Source of the DNA: Rhizobium cauense
GTDB lineage: Bacteria; Pseudomonadota; Alphaproteobacteria; Rhizobiales; Rhizobiaceae
Reading direction: 5' to 3'
NCBI RefSeq assembly: GCF_019511525.1
Contig: NZ_JAEUAT010000008.1
Coordinates: 124,001-188,000 of the forward strand
DNA length: 64,000 nucleotides
In this document: piece after piece, positions 45,922 through 55,338 of the stretch
Numbering within the stretch: the first letter of the stretch is position 1
How the letters are laid out: each line of letters opens with the position of its first letter
Translations under genes and position numbers: made by a program
Notes under the pieces: generated by a model
The model's database searches: none
Told to the model about the DNA's origin: nothing
What the model saw: only the letters and a program-made list of their open reading frames with translations

Positions 45922-47376
45922 ATGCGGCTCAACCTCATTGCAGCAACGAGCACGATTGCACTTGCCTTGGCGCCTGCGGTCTACGCCGCCGATATCAATC
46001 AGGCCGGGGCCAAGGCCCTGGAAGAAAGCCTGACCAAGCTGGTTCCAAAGGAGGCGGCGAGGGATGGTTTCGTCACCGTGAACCCTGCAGGGACACGCTA
46101 CGAGATCATCTATGACTTTGCCAAGCTGCTGAAGAAAATCGATCCGGCCACGTTTGTCGTCAACGGACTGACACCCTGGTCAGTGTTTGCGACGCCGAAG
46201 GATGGCGGGCTGTGGGGTGTCGAAGGAACCAATTCTCTGGATGTTTCCGGACATTTCGAGGCGGCCGGACAGCCGAAGACGAGCTTCACCTACGTGATTG
46301 ATACCCTTGTTTTCAATGGTATCTTCGATCCGGCGATCAGCTATCTTCGCTCGGGCGACTTTTCCGCCAAGGCCGTCAGCTTTTCGTCGAAGACGGAAAC
46401 CGAAGAACTCCGCGCCAGCTTTGACGGCATGGCCTACAAGCTGACGTCGTCGGACGGCATGGTTGCCGGCACAACCAATTTCGCCGCCAGCGGGACCGCC
46501 TCGGGCTTCGTGGAGACGATCCAAAGCGGCGACAAGCCTGCGGTCGACGTTCGCGCCGACTCGATGGATTTCGCCGCTGCAGTGAACGGTCTGCCAGCCA
46601 ACAAGGTTCGCGACATCATCATGTTCGCGGTGGAGCATGCCGACGACAAAGAGCTTGACCGGGCAAGCAGCGACAGGCTGAAGGCGATGCTGCGCGATGC
46701 GTTTCCGCTTCTGACCAGCTTGAGCGAAACGATCGGTTTCGACAATCTCACTGTGTCGAGCGCTGTTGGGAATGGCGGCGCAAAGAACATCACCTATGAA
46801 GTTGCACTCGATGGTCCGAGCGATGCGATGCGTTTCGGGGTTGGCATGACGGCACAGCAGATCAGCCTTTCAAGTCCGATCGTGCCTTCTGCCTATGCGG
46901 CTTTTGTCCCGCAGGAGCTGAAATTGCAGTTCGCTATTGCCGACATGGATTTTAACGCGTTCGGGGATGAGTTTTTGAAGGCTGATTTCACAGCCGGGGC
47001 ATCGTCCGAAGAAAGCGGCCAGAAGGCGGTGGAACGCCTCTTCAAGGGCGGCGAACTTGTTGTGGACTTCCCGAAGATTAGTGCGGTCTCGAGTGTTTAT
47101 GATGCCGAGATCTCAGGGAAGGTTCGCGGACGAGTCGATACCTCCAAGGAGTACTCCATGGATGCGACCATTCTGGCGCGTGACCTCGACAAGACCATCG
47201 CCGCTGTGCAGGAGCTTGCGAAGACAAACGCGGACCTTAATCAGGTATCGTTCGGCCTGATGATGGCCAAAGGCTTTGCAAAGACCGATCCCGACGGACG
47301 TCAGCGCTGGGAGATCAGCGTTGCGCGCAACGGCTCAGTCACGATCAATGGCCAGGTCATCAAGGCCGCGGATTGA
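45922..47376 (+). CDS. DUF2125-type exported protein
   Basis: The 484-residue protein has a signal peptide (residues 1-23, cleaved at VYA-AD) and a beta-rich mature chain, as in DUF2125 proteins of Alphaproteobacteria, to which I assign it from overall pattern (repeated LSSP-type strands, NGLPANKVRD, YEVALDGPSDAMRFGV). Function is unknown; a periplasmic or outer-membrane-linked role is likely. AGGAATTCAGGG precedes the ATG at 45922; the in-frame ATG at 45901 has no such site. Confidence 0.7.
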   Translation: MRLNLIAATSTIALALAPAVYAADINQAGAKALEESLTKLVPKEAARDGFVTVNPAGTRYEIIYDFAKLLKKIDPATFVVNGLTPWSVFATPKDGGLWGVEGTNSLDVSGHFEAAGQPKTSFTYVIDTLVFNGIFDPAISYLRSGDFSAKAVSFSSKTETEELRASFDGMAYKLTSSDGMVAGTTNFAASGTASGFVETIQSGDKPAVDVRADSMDFAAAVNGLPANKVRDIIMFAVEHADDKELDRASSDRLKAMLRDAFPLLTSLSETIGFDNLTVSSAVGNGGAKNITYEVALDGPSDAMRFGVGMTAQQISLSSPIVPSAYAAFVPQELKLQFAIADMDFNAFGDEFLKADFTAGASSEESGQKAVERLFKGGELVVDFPKISAVSSVYDAEISGKVRGRVDTSKEYSMDATILARDLDKTIAAVQELAKTNADLNQVSFGLMMAKGFAKTDPDGRQRWEISVARNGSVTINGQVIKAAD

Positions 47377-47472
47377 GGCAGGCCTCGGCTTCGCGAGTGT
47401 CCGGAAAGGTCAGAGCTTGCGAGCCTGCGCGGCTCGCAGATCCACCGATACATGTGCCCAGATGCTGCGCGG

Positions 47473-47766
47473 TTACGCAGGTCGCACTGTTATGCCAGGC
47501 TGCCGGCGGCACTGGCCGCGATTGATGACCGTGAAGTTGGCTGCACGCGCCTGGCATGCATTGGAAAACGTCCGGACAGTTGGCCCACGCTGGCCACAGA
47601 CCGGAGCATATTCCATCGTGCATATTTGCGGTTCGGCCGGCGGGCGGGGAGGGGGCGTCGACGGACGCGAATAACTTGGCCCGACGTCAACCGCGCAGCC
47701 CGAAAGAAGCGGGATGAGAGCAAGCAGGGCGAATTTTCGCGGCAACAGGAATCCGGCGAGCGTCAT
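47473..47766 (-). CDS. Kazal-like domain lipoprotein
   Basis: The 97-residue protein has a lipoprotein signal peptide (LLSGC, lipidated Cys24), a Pro-rich linker (SRPSTPPPRPPAEPQ) and a compact Kazal-like domain with cysteines at 49, 57, 71 and 86 in the pattern CTMEYAPVCG ... SNAC ... GQC. The APVCG core is characteristic of Kazal serine-protease inhibitors; four rather than six cysteines means two disulfides. The inferred role is inhibition of an extracytoplasmic protease. ATG 47766 gives a proper signal peptide. Confidence 0.78.
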   Translation of the reverse strand: MTLAGFLLPRKFALLALIPLLSGCAVDVGPSYSRPSTPPPRPPAEPQICTMEYAPVCGQRGPTVRTFSNACQARAANFTVINRGQCRRQPGITVRPA

Positions 47767-47864
47767 AACTCTTCCCCCAAGGATGGATTTCTGTCCAAAT
47801 CCTAGCGCAAGTTGCATTTGCGGGGAAGTTCAAACGTCAGCGTTCGCCGAGAATCGGTGACAGC

Positions 47865-48797
47865 TCAGTCAAACAGGCTTGAAACCGACTCTTCCTGGCT
47901 CGTCCGGTTGATCGCCTCGCCGATCAGGCTTGCCGTGCTCACGACACGGATGTTGTGGGCCGACTGGACGGCGGTCGTCGGCTGGATCGAGTCGGTGATG
48001 ACAAGCTCGCGCAGCTTCGAAGAGGTGATGCGAGTAACCGCGCCGCCAGAGAGAACGCCGTGGGTGATATAGGCGGTGACGCTTGCAGCGCCCTGGGCAA
48101 GAAGGGCATCGGCGGCATTGCAGAGCGTGCCGCCAGAATCGACGATGTCATCGATCAGCAGGCAGTCCTTGCCTTCAACTTCGCCGATGATGTTCATGAC
48201 TTCGGATTCACCCGGGCGGTCGCGGCGCTTGTCCACGATCGCCAGCAGACAGTCGAGACGTTTGGCGAGCGCGCGTGCGCGAACGACGCCGCCGACATCA
48301 GGCGAAACAACCATGACGTTGCTCATGTCATAGTTGGCCTTGATGTCGCGGGTCAGAACCGGGATGGCATAGAGGTTATCCGTCGGGATATCGAAGAAGC
48401 CCTGAATCTGGCCGGCGTGCAAATCGAGCGTCAGCACGCGATCGGCGCCGGCTTCCGTAATCAGGTTCGCAACCAGCTTGGCCGAGATCGGCGTACGTCC
48501 CGAGGCACGGCGATCCTGACGGGCGTAACCGAAATAGGGAAGAACGGCGGTGATACGGCGCGCGGAGGAACGGCGCATCGCATCGATCATGATAAGCAGT
48601 TCCATGAGGTGATCGTTCGTCGGGAAGGATGTCGACTGAACGACAAACACGTCCTCGCCACGGACGTTTTCCTGAATTTCGACGAAGATCTCCTGGTCGG
48701 CAAATCTTCTGACGCTGGCTTTGCCCAAGGGCACGTTGAGATAGCTGCAGATCGCTTCGGCGAGATGCCGGTTCGAATTGCCTGCGAAAACCTTCAT
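47865..48797 (-). CDS. prs: Ribose-phosphate pyrophosphokinase
   Basis: The 310-residue enzyme makes PRPP from ribose 5-phosphate and ATP. It carries the family signatures [29 protein letters not shown] and the PRPP loop [12 protein letters not shown] (about 214-225). Length fits. It ends 98 bases from the Kazal-like gene on the same strand. Confidence 0.96.
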   Translation of the reverse strand: MKVFAGNSNRHLAEAICSYLNVPLGKASVRRFADQEIFVEIQENVRGEDVFVVQSTSFPTNDHLMELLIMIDAMRRSSARRITAVLPYFGYARQDRRASGRTPISAKLVANLITEAGADRVLTLDLHAGQIQGFFDIPTDNLYAIPVLTRDIKANYDMSNVMVVSPDVGGVVRARALAKRLDCLLAIVDKRRDRPGESEVMNIIGEVEGKDCLLIDDIVDSGGTLCNAADALLAQGAASVTAYITHGVLSGGAVTRITSSKLRELVITDSIQPTTAVQSAHNIRVVSTASLIGEAINRTSQEESVSSLFD

Positions 48798-48903
48798 CTT
48801 GGTCCGCCTATTACCTGCTGATAGCCGCGCTTTTTAGCCAGCTTGCTCCTGAATGCAAGGGCTAAGGCATCATCTCGACTGATATTTCTAAAAACCTTGT
48901 GGC

Positions 48904-49731
48904 TTACCCACCACGAGCCACCCGCCATGAGGAGAACTCGGTGATGGTTTTCGAGGCGATTTGCTGCATAACGGAGGGGGGCACGGCTGCCCAGGGGTCC
49001 TGTGCTTCCGAGGGTACGCTTTCCTGTCCCTGGATGCGATGCAGGCGTGCGCCTCCGCCATCGAGAACGTCCCAGACGTAAACCACTGTCACCTTGCCGC
49101 TGTCGGAGAAGGCGGAGAGATACCCCTTCAGAATATAGGCGCTCGAGCTGTCGTTCGAACTCCTGATCGACAGCCCGTGCGAGCGCGCCTCGGTTCCGAG
49201 TTGGCGCGAAAGCGGGGTCACTGCCTGAACTGGTGCGCCGATGATCGGCAGGAAGCGGACGGTCGTCCCTTGTGACGATGCACTGGGGCTCAGCATTGCC
49301 GTCTGGGTTTGCTGACGCGCCGGCTCACGCGGGGGTGTTTCCACCATATCTTCTTCCTCCGCCTGTGCGTTGGACACCGGCTCAGGCAGTGCTGCGGCCT
49401 TTATCGGAGCGGAGGCCGCGGGCGAATGCGTGTTGTTTTCCAACGCCATGGCCTGGGCTTCCATCGTGGTGGGGGGCGCACCCGAGCCTTGGCGGTAGGC
49501 GGTCTGATTGTAAGCAGGGTGATATCCGTTCGACCGCGGTTCCGAGGCGAAAGCCTGCTGGCGCGGCGGCGATCCTGCCATGCGCTCTACCTCGCCCTGC
49601 GTCACTGGCGATGAACGGATTCCCGAGGAGGTGTCGCCGATATCCACCAGTGGGACCAGGGCGTCGGTGGTGTTGCAGGCGGATAGGGCAAAGCAGGCAA
49701 GGAGCATCGGCGCAGTCGCAACTCGCGTCAT
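48904..49731 (-). CDS. Hypothetical lipoprotein
   Basis: The 275-residue protein has a lipoprotein signal (ALSAC, Cys19), then about 110 residues of low-complexity Ala/Pro/Gln-rich sequence, and a folded C-terminal domain (FLPIIGAPVQAVTPLSRQL to the end) with the stretch SSSAYILKGYLSAFSDSGKVTVVYVWDVLD. I recognise no family with certainty. The last part resembles small lipoproteins annotated only as hypothetical in Rhizobiaceae. It is transcribed alone between prs and the M24 gene. Confidence 0.65.
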   Translation of the reverse strand: MTRVATAPMLLACFALSACNTTDALVPLVDIGDTSSGIRSSPVTQGEVERMAGSPPRQQAFASEPRSNGYHPAYNQTAYRQGSGAPPTTMEAQAMALENNTHSPAASAPIKAAALPEPVSNAQAEEEDMVETPPREPARQQTQTAMLSPSASSQGTTVRFLPIIGAPVQAVTPLSRQLGTEARSHGLSIRSSNDSSSAYILKGYLSAFSDSGKVTVVYVWDVLDGGGARLHRIQGQESVPSEAQDPWAAVPPSVMQQIASKTITEFSSWRVARGG

Positions 49732-49849
49732 CCCTCGTTATATCCTTCCCAGTGCCGGCCCCGTGCACTTTATGAAGGCCGAGGCTGGCTTGTGTCAATT
49801 CCGGATTGTTGCCTGCAATGGTTCACACCAGACCAGGAAGTTGGGCCAC

Positions 49850-51001
49850 CTAGACGTTGATGATATCCAGCGAGTGGCGCGAGAGGGCGCGGGGCGCCTC
49901 TTCGGTCGTCAGATAGGTCTGCCCGAGGGTCATCGCCGTTCCAGTGTCGGAATCCATGATGATCATGTGCACGAAGAGTGACATGTTTGGTTCGATCGGC
50001 TGCGGATTGCCGACGTGGAACATCTGATGCTCCATCCAAGACGGTGAGAAACGTGCGCCCAGCGAGTAGCCGCAGGCGTTCAGGCGATGGCGAGAGAGGC
50101 CGCGCTCGTCCATGATCTTGGCGTGCATATCGAAGACGTCACCGAAGCTGTTGCCCGGCTTCAGGACCGTTTCGATCGCCTGGATCGTCTCAAAGCAGGC
50201 GTTATAGAGTTCTCGGTGACGATAGCTCGGCTCGCCGATGACGATGGTCCGCATCATTGCCGCATGGTAGTGCGCGTAGGCGCCCGCCCATTCGAGAGTG
50301 AGTTGATCATTCGGGTCGAGCTTGCGGCGGCCAGCCTTGTAGCGGCAGAGCAGGGCATCCTCGGCAGAGCCGATGATGAACTCGTTGGCGGGGTAGTCGC
50401 CTCCACCGGCAAAGACTGCGCCCTGCATCGCGGCCAGAATGTCTGCTTCATCAGCACCAGCCTTGGTCAGCGCCAAGGCCGCATCCAGCGCATCGTCGGC
50501 CAACACTGCAGCGCGTTCGACATAATTCACTTCGGCAGGGCTCTTGATCAGCCTCAGGCGGCTGACGAGATAGGATGCGTCGACGATCTGGCCGAAGGAA
50601 GTCAACTGGGCATCGAGCATTCGGGCAACCCGGCCGGTCATTCCGTGGGTATCGTATTCGACGCCGATCCGCGCACCGAGCAGATCCATGTCGACCAGCA
50701 GGTTCCTGAGGTCGAGTGTCGGGTCGGCATTCACCCGGTCGACCCAGACCTGGACGTTCTCCAGGATCGAGGTGTGCTTCGCCTGTCGCAAGTCGGCGGA
50801 GCGCGTGATCAGCGCCATCGTCCCGTCGGCCTTGACGACGAGCGTCTGGAAGAAGCAGTAGCCGAAGGTGTCGTATCCGGTCAGCCAGTACATGCTTTCC
50901 TGTGCAAAGAGCAGCAGGGCATCCAGCTTTTCTTCGCGCATCCTGTCGGTCAGGCGGGCGAGGCGGACGGCGAACTCGGGTCTGTCAAAGTGCAGGGCCA
51001 T
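49850..51001 (-). CDS. M24 (pita-bread) family protein, creatinase/ectoine-hydrolase-like, lacking metal ligands
   Basis: The 383-residue protein has the N-terminal creatinase domain (residues 1-150) and the C-terminal pita-bread fold (160-383). In true M24 metallopeptidases the ligands are D, D, H, E and E; here the aligned positions read E237, A248, Y312 and H345 (LEWAGAYAHYHAAMMRT, GYSLGARF, LFVHMII), as in non-metal creatinase- and DoeA-type enzymes. A Xaa-Pro peptidase activity is therefore doubtful. It starts six bases after pgeF; a TTG at 51010 is an alternative. Confidence 0.8.
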   Translation of the reverse strand: MALHFDRPEFAVRLARLTDRMREEKLDALLLFAQESMYWLTGYDTFGYCFFQTLVVKADGTMALITRSADLRQAKHTSILENVQVWVDRVNADPTLDLRNLLVDMDLLGARIGVEYDTHGMTGRVARMLDAQLTSFGQIVDASYLVSRLRLIKSPAEVNYVERAAVLADDALDAALALTKAGADEADILAAMQGAVFAGGGDYPANEFIIGSAEDALLCRYKAGRRKLDPNDQLTLEWAGAYAHYHAAMMRTIVIGEPSYRHRELYNACFETIQAIETVLKPGNSFGDVFDMHAKIMDERGLSRHRLNACGYSLGARFSPSWMEHQMFHVGNPQPIEPNMSLFVHMIIMDSDTGTAMTLGQTYLTTEEAPRALSRHSLDIINV

Positions 51002-51006
51002 GCCGC

Positions 51007-51801
51007 TCAAATCTCCCTGATTGCGATGGCGGAAATCTGCCGGCCGTAGTCCGGCTCCTTGTTATGTGTGGTCCGGCGATACGAGAAGAAACGCTCAGCG
51101 TCCGGGTAGGTGCAGAGCCCCAGGCTTTCCGCCCGCACACCCGCGGCGCGAAGCCGATCGATGGTCAGGGCAGGGAGGTCGAACATGGCGTGGCCCGGCT
51201 TTCCGGATGCAATGAAGTAACGCTCGTAAGATGAATCCTGCGTGACAAAGCGGTCCACGAATTCCGGGCCGACCTCGTAGCTCGTCTGGCTGATAGAAGG
51301 CCCGAGGCAGGCGACGATTGCCTCCCGCTTTGCGCCCAACCGAGTCATCGCGTCGATCGTATTTTCCAATACGCCGAAAAGCGCGCCTTTCCATCCTGCA
51401 TGAGCGGCTCCTATCACCCCATTCTCCGGATCGGCGAAGAGGATTGGTCCGCAATCGGCCGCCAGCACTCCGAGCGCGATACCCGGCGTTGCAGTCACGA
51501 TCGCATCCGCTGATGGACGGGAACCGTCGTAATCATTGTCGACAATGACCACATCTGGGGAGTGGACCTGGTGCACGGTCGCGAGACGCTCGACGGGCAA
51601 CTCAAACCAGCGCGCCACGCGCCGACGGTTTTCCTGAACCTTCTCACGCTCATCGTTCGAGCCGAGACCGACGTTCAGGCCGCGATAAATGCCATCTGAA
51701 ACGCCACCTTGGCGGGTGAAATAGCCATGGAGAATGGCGTCTCCGGTTGCTTCTTTCAGCAGGGCGCTTTGGATCGGTGCCGGAGATGCTTGATGTGTCA
51801 T
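51007..51801 (-). CDS. pgeF: Multicopper/laccase-domain protein PgeF (YfiH family)
   Basis: The 264-residue protein has the three conserved zinc-site elements of the family: HQVHS, LAADCGPILFAD (Cys) and AAHAGWKG (His). YfiH proteins are purine-nucleoside-cleaving enzymes, and PgeF also removes mis-incorporated L-Ser from peptidoglycan precursors. It follows the MidA-like gene by 97 bases and precedes the M24 gene by five, within the lgt operon. Confidence 0.92.
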   Translation of the reverse strand: MTHQASPAPIQSALLKEATGDAILHGYFTRQGGVSDGIYRGLNVGLGSNDEREKVQENRRRVARWFELPVERLATVHQVHSPDVVIVDNDYDGSRPSADAIVTATPGIALGVLAADCGPILFADPENGVIGAAHAGWKGALFGVLENTIDAMTRLGAKREAIVACLGPSISQTSYEVGPEFVDRFVTQDSSYERYFIASGKPGHAMFDLPALTIDRLRAAGVRAESLGLCTYPDAERFFSYRRTTHNKEPDYGRQISAIAIREI

Positions 51802-51898
51802 TAAAACTTCCGAGATTGCTAGAACTGCTTGTGCGCCATTTGCGAACGGTGAAGCCCTTCCGGTTGTGGCGGATGTTGGCTCAGCGGCGCTCGTGCTG

Positions 51899-52999
51899 TC
51901 AATCCACTGAACGGAACGGCATCAAGTCCACGGTGGGGTGCGATACTGCAAGGACCTTGAAGAGTTCGCCCATGCGTCCTTCACCTTCGCCGGCCAGCCT
52001 GTCGACTGCCGTCTGGATAATCTGCCGCGTGTGAGCTTCCCGGTCCCGGCCAAGCGCAGCAGCGCGATCGAGGATGCCGAGTCCAACGAGAAAGTCGCCC
52101 TGGTGTAGCAAGCCGTTTACATGAACGCCGGCGGAGAGTGCTGCCTGCATCAGCGCCTGAAAATCGACGTGGCTTGTAAGGTCAGCCTCGCCCGGATGGG
52201 CTAGCGGAGGGTCATACTCGTGCATCCGTACGGCTTGCAGGGTATCGCCGTAGCTGGTGACAACGTGCCCGTAATCGATCGCGACAGCTGTCCCGCCATG
52301 CTCCTTCAGCCGCTCGCAGATCGCGAGCATCACCGACTGACGGGCAGGCGAGATTTCAAATATCGTTCCCTTGAGCACATCCTCTTCCGGCCAGGGGAGA
52401 AGGCTTGCGTCGATTCCCGCGACACCGGCGCCGAAGGCCAGTTCACCGTTGGCATCGAGACCGACCATGCGCTCTCGGAAGCCCGCTGCCGTCCTTACGA
52501 ACTGGCGGATCGGAATAGCATCGAACAACTCGTTGGCCGCAACGAGAGAAAAGCCCAGCGGCACCTCATCAAAACCCTGATGCCAGCTCACCTTGGCGCC
52601 ATATGCGACAAGCGTTTCCTGCTGGATGTCGCGCAAGCGTCCGCTGGTTTCCACCAGATGCACTGTCATGTCGTCAAAAAGGGGCGGCGCGATGCGGGCA
52701 ATGACGCGGAGCATATCCGACATCATGGTGCCGCGGCCGGGGCCGACCTCGACGAGGCGAACGCCTGTGGGCGTTCCGTGCCGCTGCCAAGCGTGTACGA
52801 CGAAGACGCCGATCATTTCGCCGAAGAGCTGGCTCACCTCAGGCGCCGTCACGAAGTCGCCCGAGCTCCCGAAAGGCTCGCGGGTTTTGTAGTACCCGTG
52901 TTCCGGATCGGCGAGGCACAACGAGAAAAAGTCCGTGACACTGATCGGGCCGTTGGCCTGAATGATAGCCTTGATCTTCTCACCGAGCGCGGTGCTCAT
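51899..52999 (-). CDS. MidA/NDUFAF7-family SAM-dependent methyltransferase
   Basis: The 366-residue protein shows the glycine-rich SAM site VEVGPGRGTMMSDML (about 88-102), preceded by FGSSGDFVTAPEVSQLFGEMIGVF (shown in part), both typical of the MidA family. Eukaryotic members methylate an arginine of a complex I subunit during assembly; the bacterial target is not shown. It lies 25 bases after lgt. The frame opens further upstream, but ATG 52999 matches the family start. Confidence 0.88.
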   Translation of the reverse strand: MSTALGEKIKAIIQANGPISVTDFFSLCLADPEHGYYKTREPFGSSGDFVTAPEVSQLFGEMIGVFVVHAWQRHGTPTGVRLVEVGPGRGTMMSDMLRVIARIAPPLFDDMTVHLVETSGRLRDIQQETLVAYGAKVSWHQGFDEVPLGFSLVAANELFDAIPIRQFVRTAAGFRERMVGLDANGELAFGAGVAGIDASLLPWPEEDVLKGTIFEISPARQSVMLAICERLKEHGGTAVAIDYGHVVTSYGDTLQAVRMHEYDPPLAHPGEADLTSHVDFQALMQAALSAGVHVNGLLHQGDFLVGLGILDRAAALGRDREAHTRQIIQTAVDRLAGEGEGRMGELFKVLAVSHPTVDLMPFRSVD

Positions 53000-53024
53000 G
53001 GATCCCCCTCCTGTCCAGCTGCGG

Positions 53025-53876
53025 TCAGTGCTGCATGGCAGCCTGACGGCGGGCTCGAAGCATGGCCCAGATTCCCAGCAGCACCATCGGCGTAGAAAGC
53101 ACCATGCCCATGGTGAGCCAACCGGTGCCGAGCAAATAGCCGAGCTGGGCATCCGGTTCGCGGAAGAATTCGACGAAAATGCGAGAAAGCGCATAGCCGC
53201 AGACAAAAACGCCGGTAATGAAGCCGGGTGTCTTCAGAGCGCGGAAACCGTAGATCAGCACGGCGAGCACCAGGAGGAGTACGATACCTTCCAGGCCGGC
53301 CTCGTAGAGCTGGCTCGGGTGACGAACAAAGTCACCGCCGGGGCAGTAGCCATTGGTCTTCTCGATGTACTGGTTGCAGAAAACCATGCCCCACGGCGCA
53401 TCCGTCAGGCGGCCCCAAAGCTCACCATTGATGAAATTGGCTACGCGGCCGCAGAACAGGCCGATCGGGACGACCGCCGAGACGATGTCGAACAGGTTCC
53501 AGATCGGGATCCCGTTGCGACGCGCGAAGATGATCATCGCAATGGTCGTGCCAGCCAGCCCGCCATGGAAGGACATGCCGCCGTTCCATATCTGGATGGC
53601 CCGGATCGGGTTCTCGATAATCGCGGGCATGTCGTAAAAGAGGATGTAGCCGATACGCCCGCCGAGAACGATGCCGAGCGCGACCCAGATGATGAAATCG
53701 TCGAGTTGGACCTTGGTGATCGGCGAAACGTCGCCTGGCCACAGCTTGCTGTTTCCGGCGATCTGACGCGCATAGTACCAGCCGAGCATGATGCCGGCGA
53801 CATAGGCAAGTCCGTACCAGTGAATTGAGAGTGGGCCGAGCGAAAAGGCGATCGGGTCGATCTCGGGGAACGGCAT
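53025..53876 (-). CDS. lgt: Prolipoprotein diacylglyceryl transferase
   Basis: The 283-residue inner-membrane enzyme has about seven membrane segments, the Lgt signature ([24 protein letters not shown]: catalytic Arg and the GRxxNFINxE box) and [12 protein letters not shown]. It adds the diacylglycerol thioether to lipoprotein cysteines. ATG 53876 has only a weak ribosome-binding site; a TTG at 53906, with GGGAA six bases upstream, is an alternative that adds ten residues. First gene of the lgt-MidA-pgeF-M24 operon. Confidence 0.95.
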   Translation of the reverse strand: MPFPEIDPIAFSLGPLSIHWYGLAYVAGIMLGWYYARQIAGNSKLWPGDVSPITKVQLDDFIIWVALGIVLGGRIGYILFYDMPAIIENPIRAIQIWNGGMSFHGGLAGTTIAMIIFARRNGIPIWNLFDIVSAVVPIGLFCGRVANFINGELWGRLTDAPWGMVFCNQYIEKTNGYCPGGDFVRHPSQLYEAGLEGIVLLLVLAVLIYGFRALKTPGFITGVFVCGYALSRIFVEFFREPDAQLGYLLGTGWLTMGMVLSTPMVLLGIWAMLRARRQAAMQH

Positions 53877-54183
53877 GATCGCCAGGAGATTGGCTACTGT
53901 CGGCAAGGTTTTCCCATTCGGTGGCGCAAGCCCGAGGTATGGAAACGGGCGTCTGACGCGGTTCAGTTGAAGGCGTCCTTTGCGTCTTTCTGAAGGCGCG
54001 CCAAGCTCGATGTGGGCGGAAGATGGCGCTGCGATCAAAGGCGGTCAAGTCGATTGTTCACGATGGGTAGGCACTGGCTGGCTTATCCAGAGCAAACCGC
54101 TTGCATCCTCGGTGGCGAAGCCCTACCTCACTCTTGGGGGGCCAAAAGGCCCAAGTTGTATGTTGCAAAGGGAGAAAGCCGCC

Positions 54184-54444
54184 ATGACGACTGGAGCAAA
54201 CCGCATCATGGACGAGTTCGCCAAGCTGATGACGGATGCGGCCGGTGCCGCCCAGGGCGTGCGCAAGGAAATAGAGACGGCCTTTAATGCGCAAGCGGAG
54301 CGCTGGCTGAATTCGCTCGATATCGTCAAGCGCGAAGAGTTCGAGGTCGTGCGCGAAATGGCGATCAAGGCGCGCGATGAAAACGATGCTCTTCTGGCCC
54401 GCATCGAGGCCCTCGAAGCCAAGCTTGCAGCCAAGGGCAAGTAA
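54184..54444 (+). CDS. ubiK: Ubiquinone biosynthesis accessory factor UbiK
   Basis: The 86-residue protein has the UbiK/BMFP pattern: an amphipathic N-terminal helix (MDEFAKLMTDAAGAAQGVRKEIE) and a C-terminal coiled coil (DALLARIEALEAKLAAK). UbiK helps the hydroxylases and methylases of ubiquinone synthesis assemble on lipid. The start at 54184 follows AGGGAGAAAGCC. It is divergent from lgt. Confidence 0.88.
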   Translation: MTTGANRIMDEFAKLMTDAAGAAQGVRKEIETAFNAQAERWLNSLDIVKREEFEVVREMAIKARDENDALLARIEALEAKLAAKGK

Positions 54445-54837
54445 TTCCCGTTGTGACACAGGCTGTGGTGTGACCTTTAAGAGACACACCGCGGTCGCGC
54501 TTTAAAAACCGGGTGTCGTTATCCACCTGTGGACACTGCCAAAAAGATCAATGGGCAGAGTCATTTAAACCCTCCTTCTGAATCCAAATCCGAAAAGCTT
54601 TCCACAGTGCCGTTCCCTAAAACGGCCGTGAGGGGCTAGCGTGTCGCCGAGCCCGTTATACACTGATTTTAAATGATGATTCGAAGCAGTTGGTAAGCTC
54701 CAGGCAGGTTTGACTGCGTTAAGTCTGGTAGTAGTTCAACGGTCATCAGGGTTGGTGGTTCCGGCTGTTGCGTGTGTTTCTCCTTGTGTCTCGTTGACGA
54801 AGTTGGTTCGCATTCACTCCGGTCAAGAAGGTGCTGC
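54445..54837. other. 393-base region upstream of the YbjN-like gene
   Basis: It contains a near-palindrome (GTTATCCACCTGTGGACAC, 54518-54536) whose left half is TTATCCACC, one base from the DnaA box, a second TTTCCACA near 54599-54606, and an AT-rich GTTATACACTGATTTTAAATG stretch near 54654 (quoted in part). A TTGACT is seen near 54710 without a good -10. I see no gene or repeat. Confidence 0.5.
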
Positions 54838-55338
54838 ATGAGCCTCATGGAATTGGAAGTCGAGCGTCAGTCGAACCCGGTCGATATGATCGAGTACGTC
54901 GCCGCCAATAACGACTGGTCTTTCGAGCGGTCGGGCGATGACGAGATTGCGATGACGGTTGAAGGGAAGTGGACCGATTACCACGTTTCCTTTTCCTGGA
55001 TGGAAGAGTTCGAGGCGCTGCATCTGGGCTGCGCCTTTGACGTCAAGGTTCCCGAACAGCGTGTCAACGAAGTCACCAAGCTTCTGGCTGCGATCAATGG
55101 TCAGGTCCTGATGGGACACTTCGATCTTTGGCGCCAGGAAGATGTCATCATCTTCCGTCAGTCGCTTTTGCTCGCAGGTGGTGCCGAGCCGACCAATCGA
55201 CAGGTCGAGGTTCTGCTCGCTAGTGCGCTCGACACCTGCGAGGCGTATTATCAGGCGTTCCAGTTTGTCATCTGGTCCGGTATGGATGCGAACCGCGCGA
55301 TGGAAGCGGTTCTTTTCGAAACGGTCGGTGAGGCGTAA
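54838..55338 (+). CDS. YbjN-domain protein
   Basis: The 166-residue protein matches the bacterial YbjN (sensory-transduction regulator-like) fold: a beta-rich N-terminus (ELEVERQSNPVDMIEYVAANNDW) and VWSGMD-type C-terminal helices. In Alphaproteobacteria it lies directly before proC. Function is unknown. AGAAGGTG precedes the ATG at 54838; the frame opens 66 bases earlier without support. Confidence 0.8.
   Translation: MSLMELEVERQSNPVDMIEYVAANNDWSFERSGDDEIAMTVEGKWTDYHVSFSWMEEFEALHLGCAFDVKVPEQRVNEVTKLLAAINGQVLMGHFDLWRQEDVIIFRQSLLLAGGAEPTNRQVEVLLASALDTCEAYYQAFQFVIWSGMDANRAMEAVLFETVGEA

Noticed and set aside
54445-54837. Chromosome origin because of DnaA-box-like sequences
   Set aside because: Only two imperfect boxes, no AT-rich unwinding cluster and none of the genes (hemE, parAB and others) expected beside a rhizobial origin.
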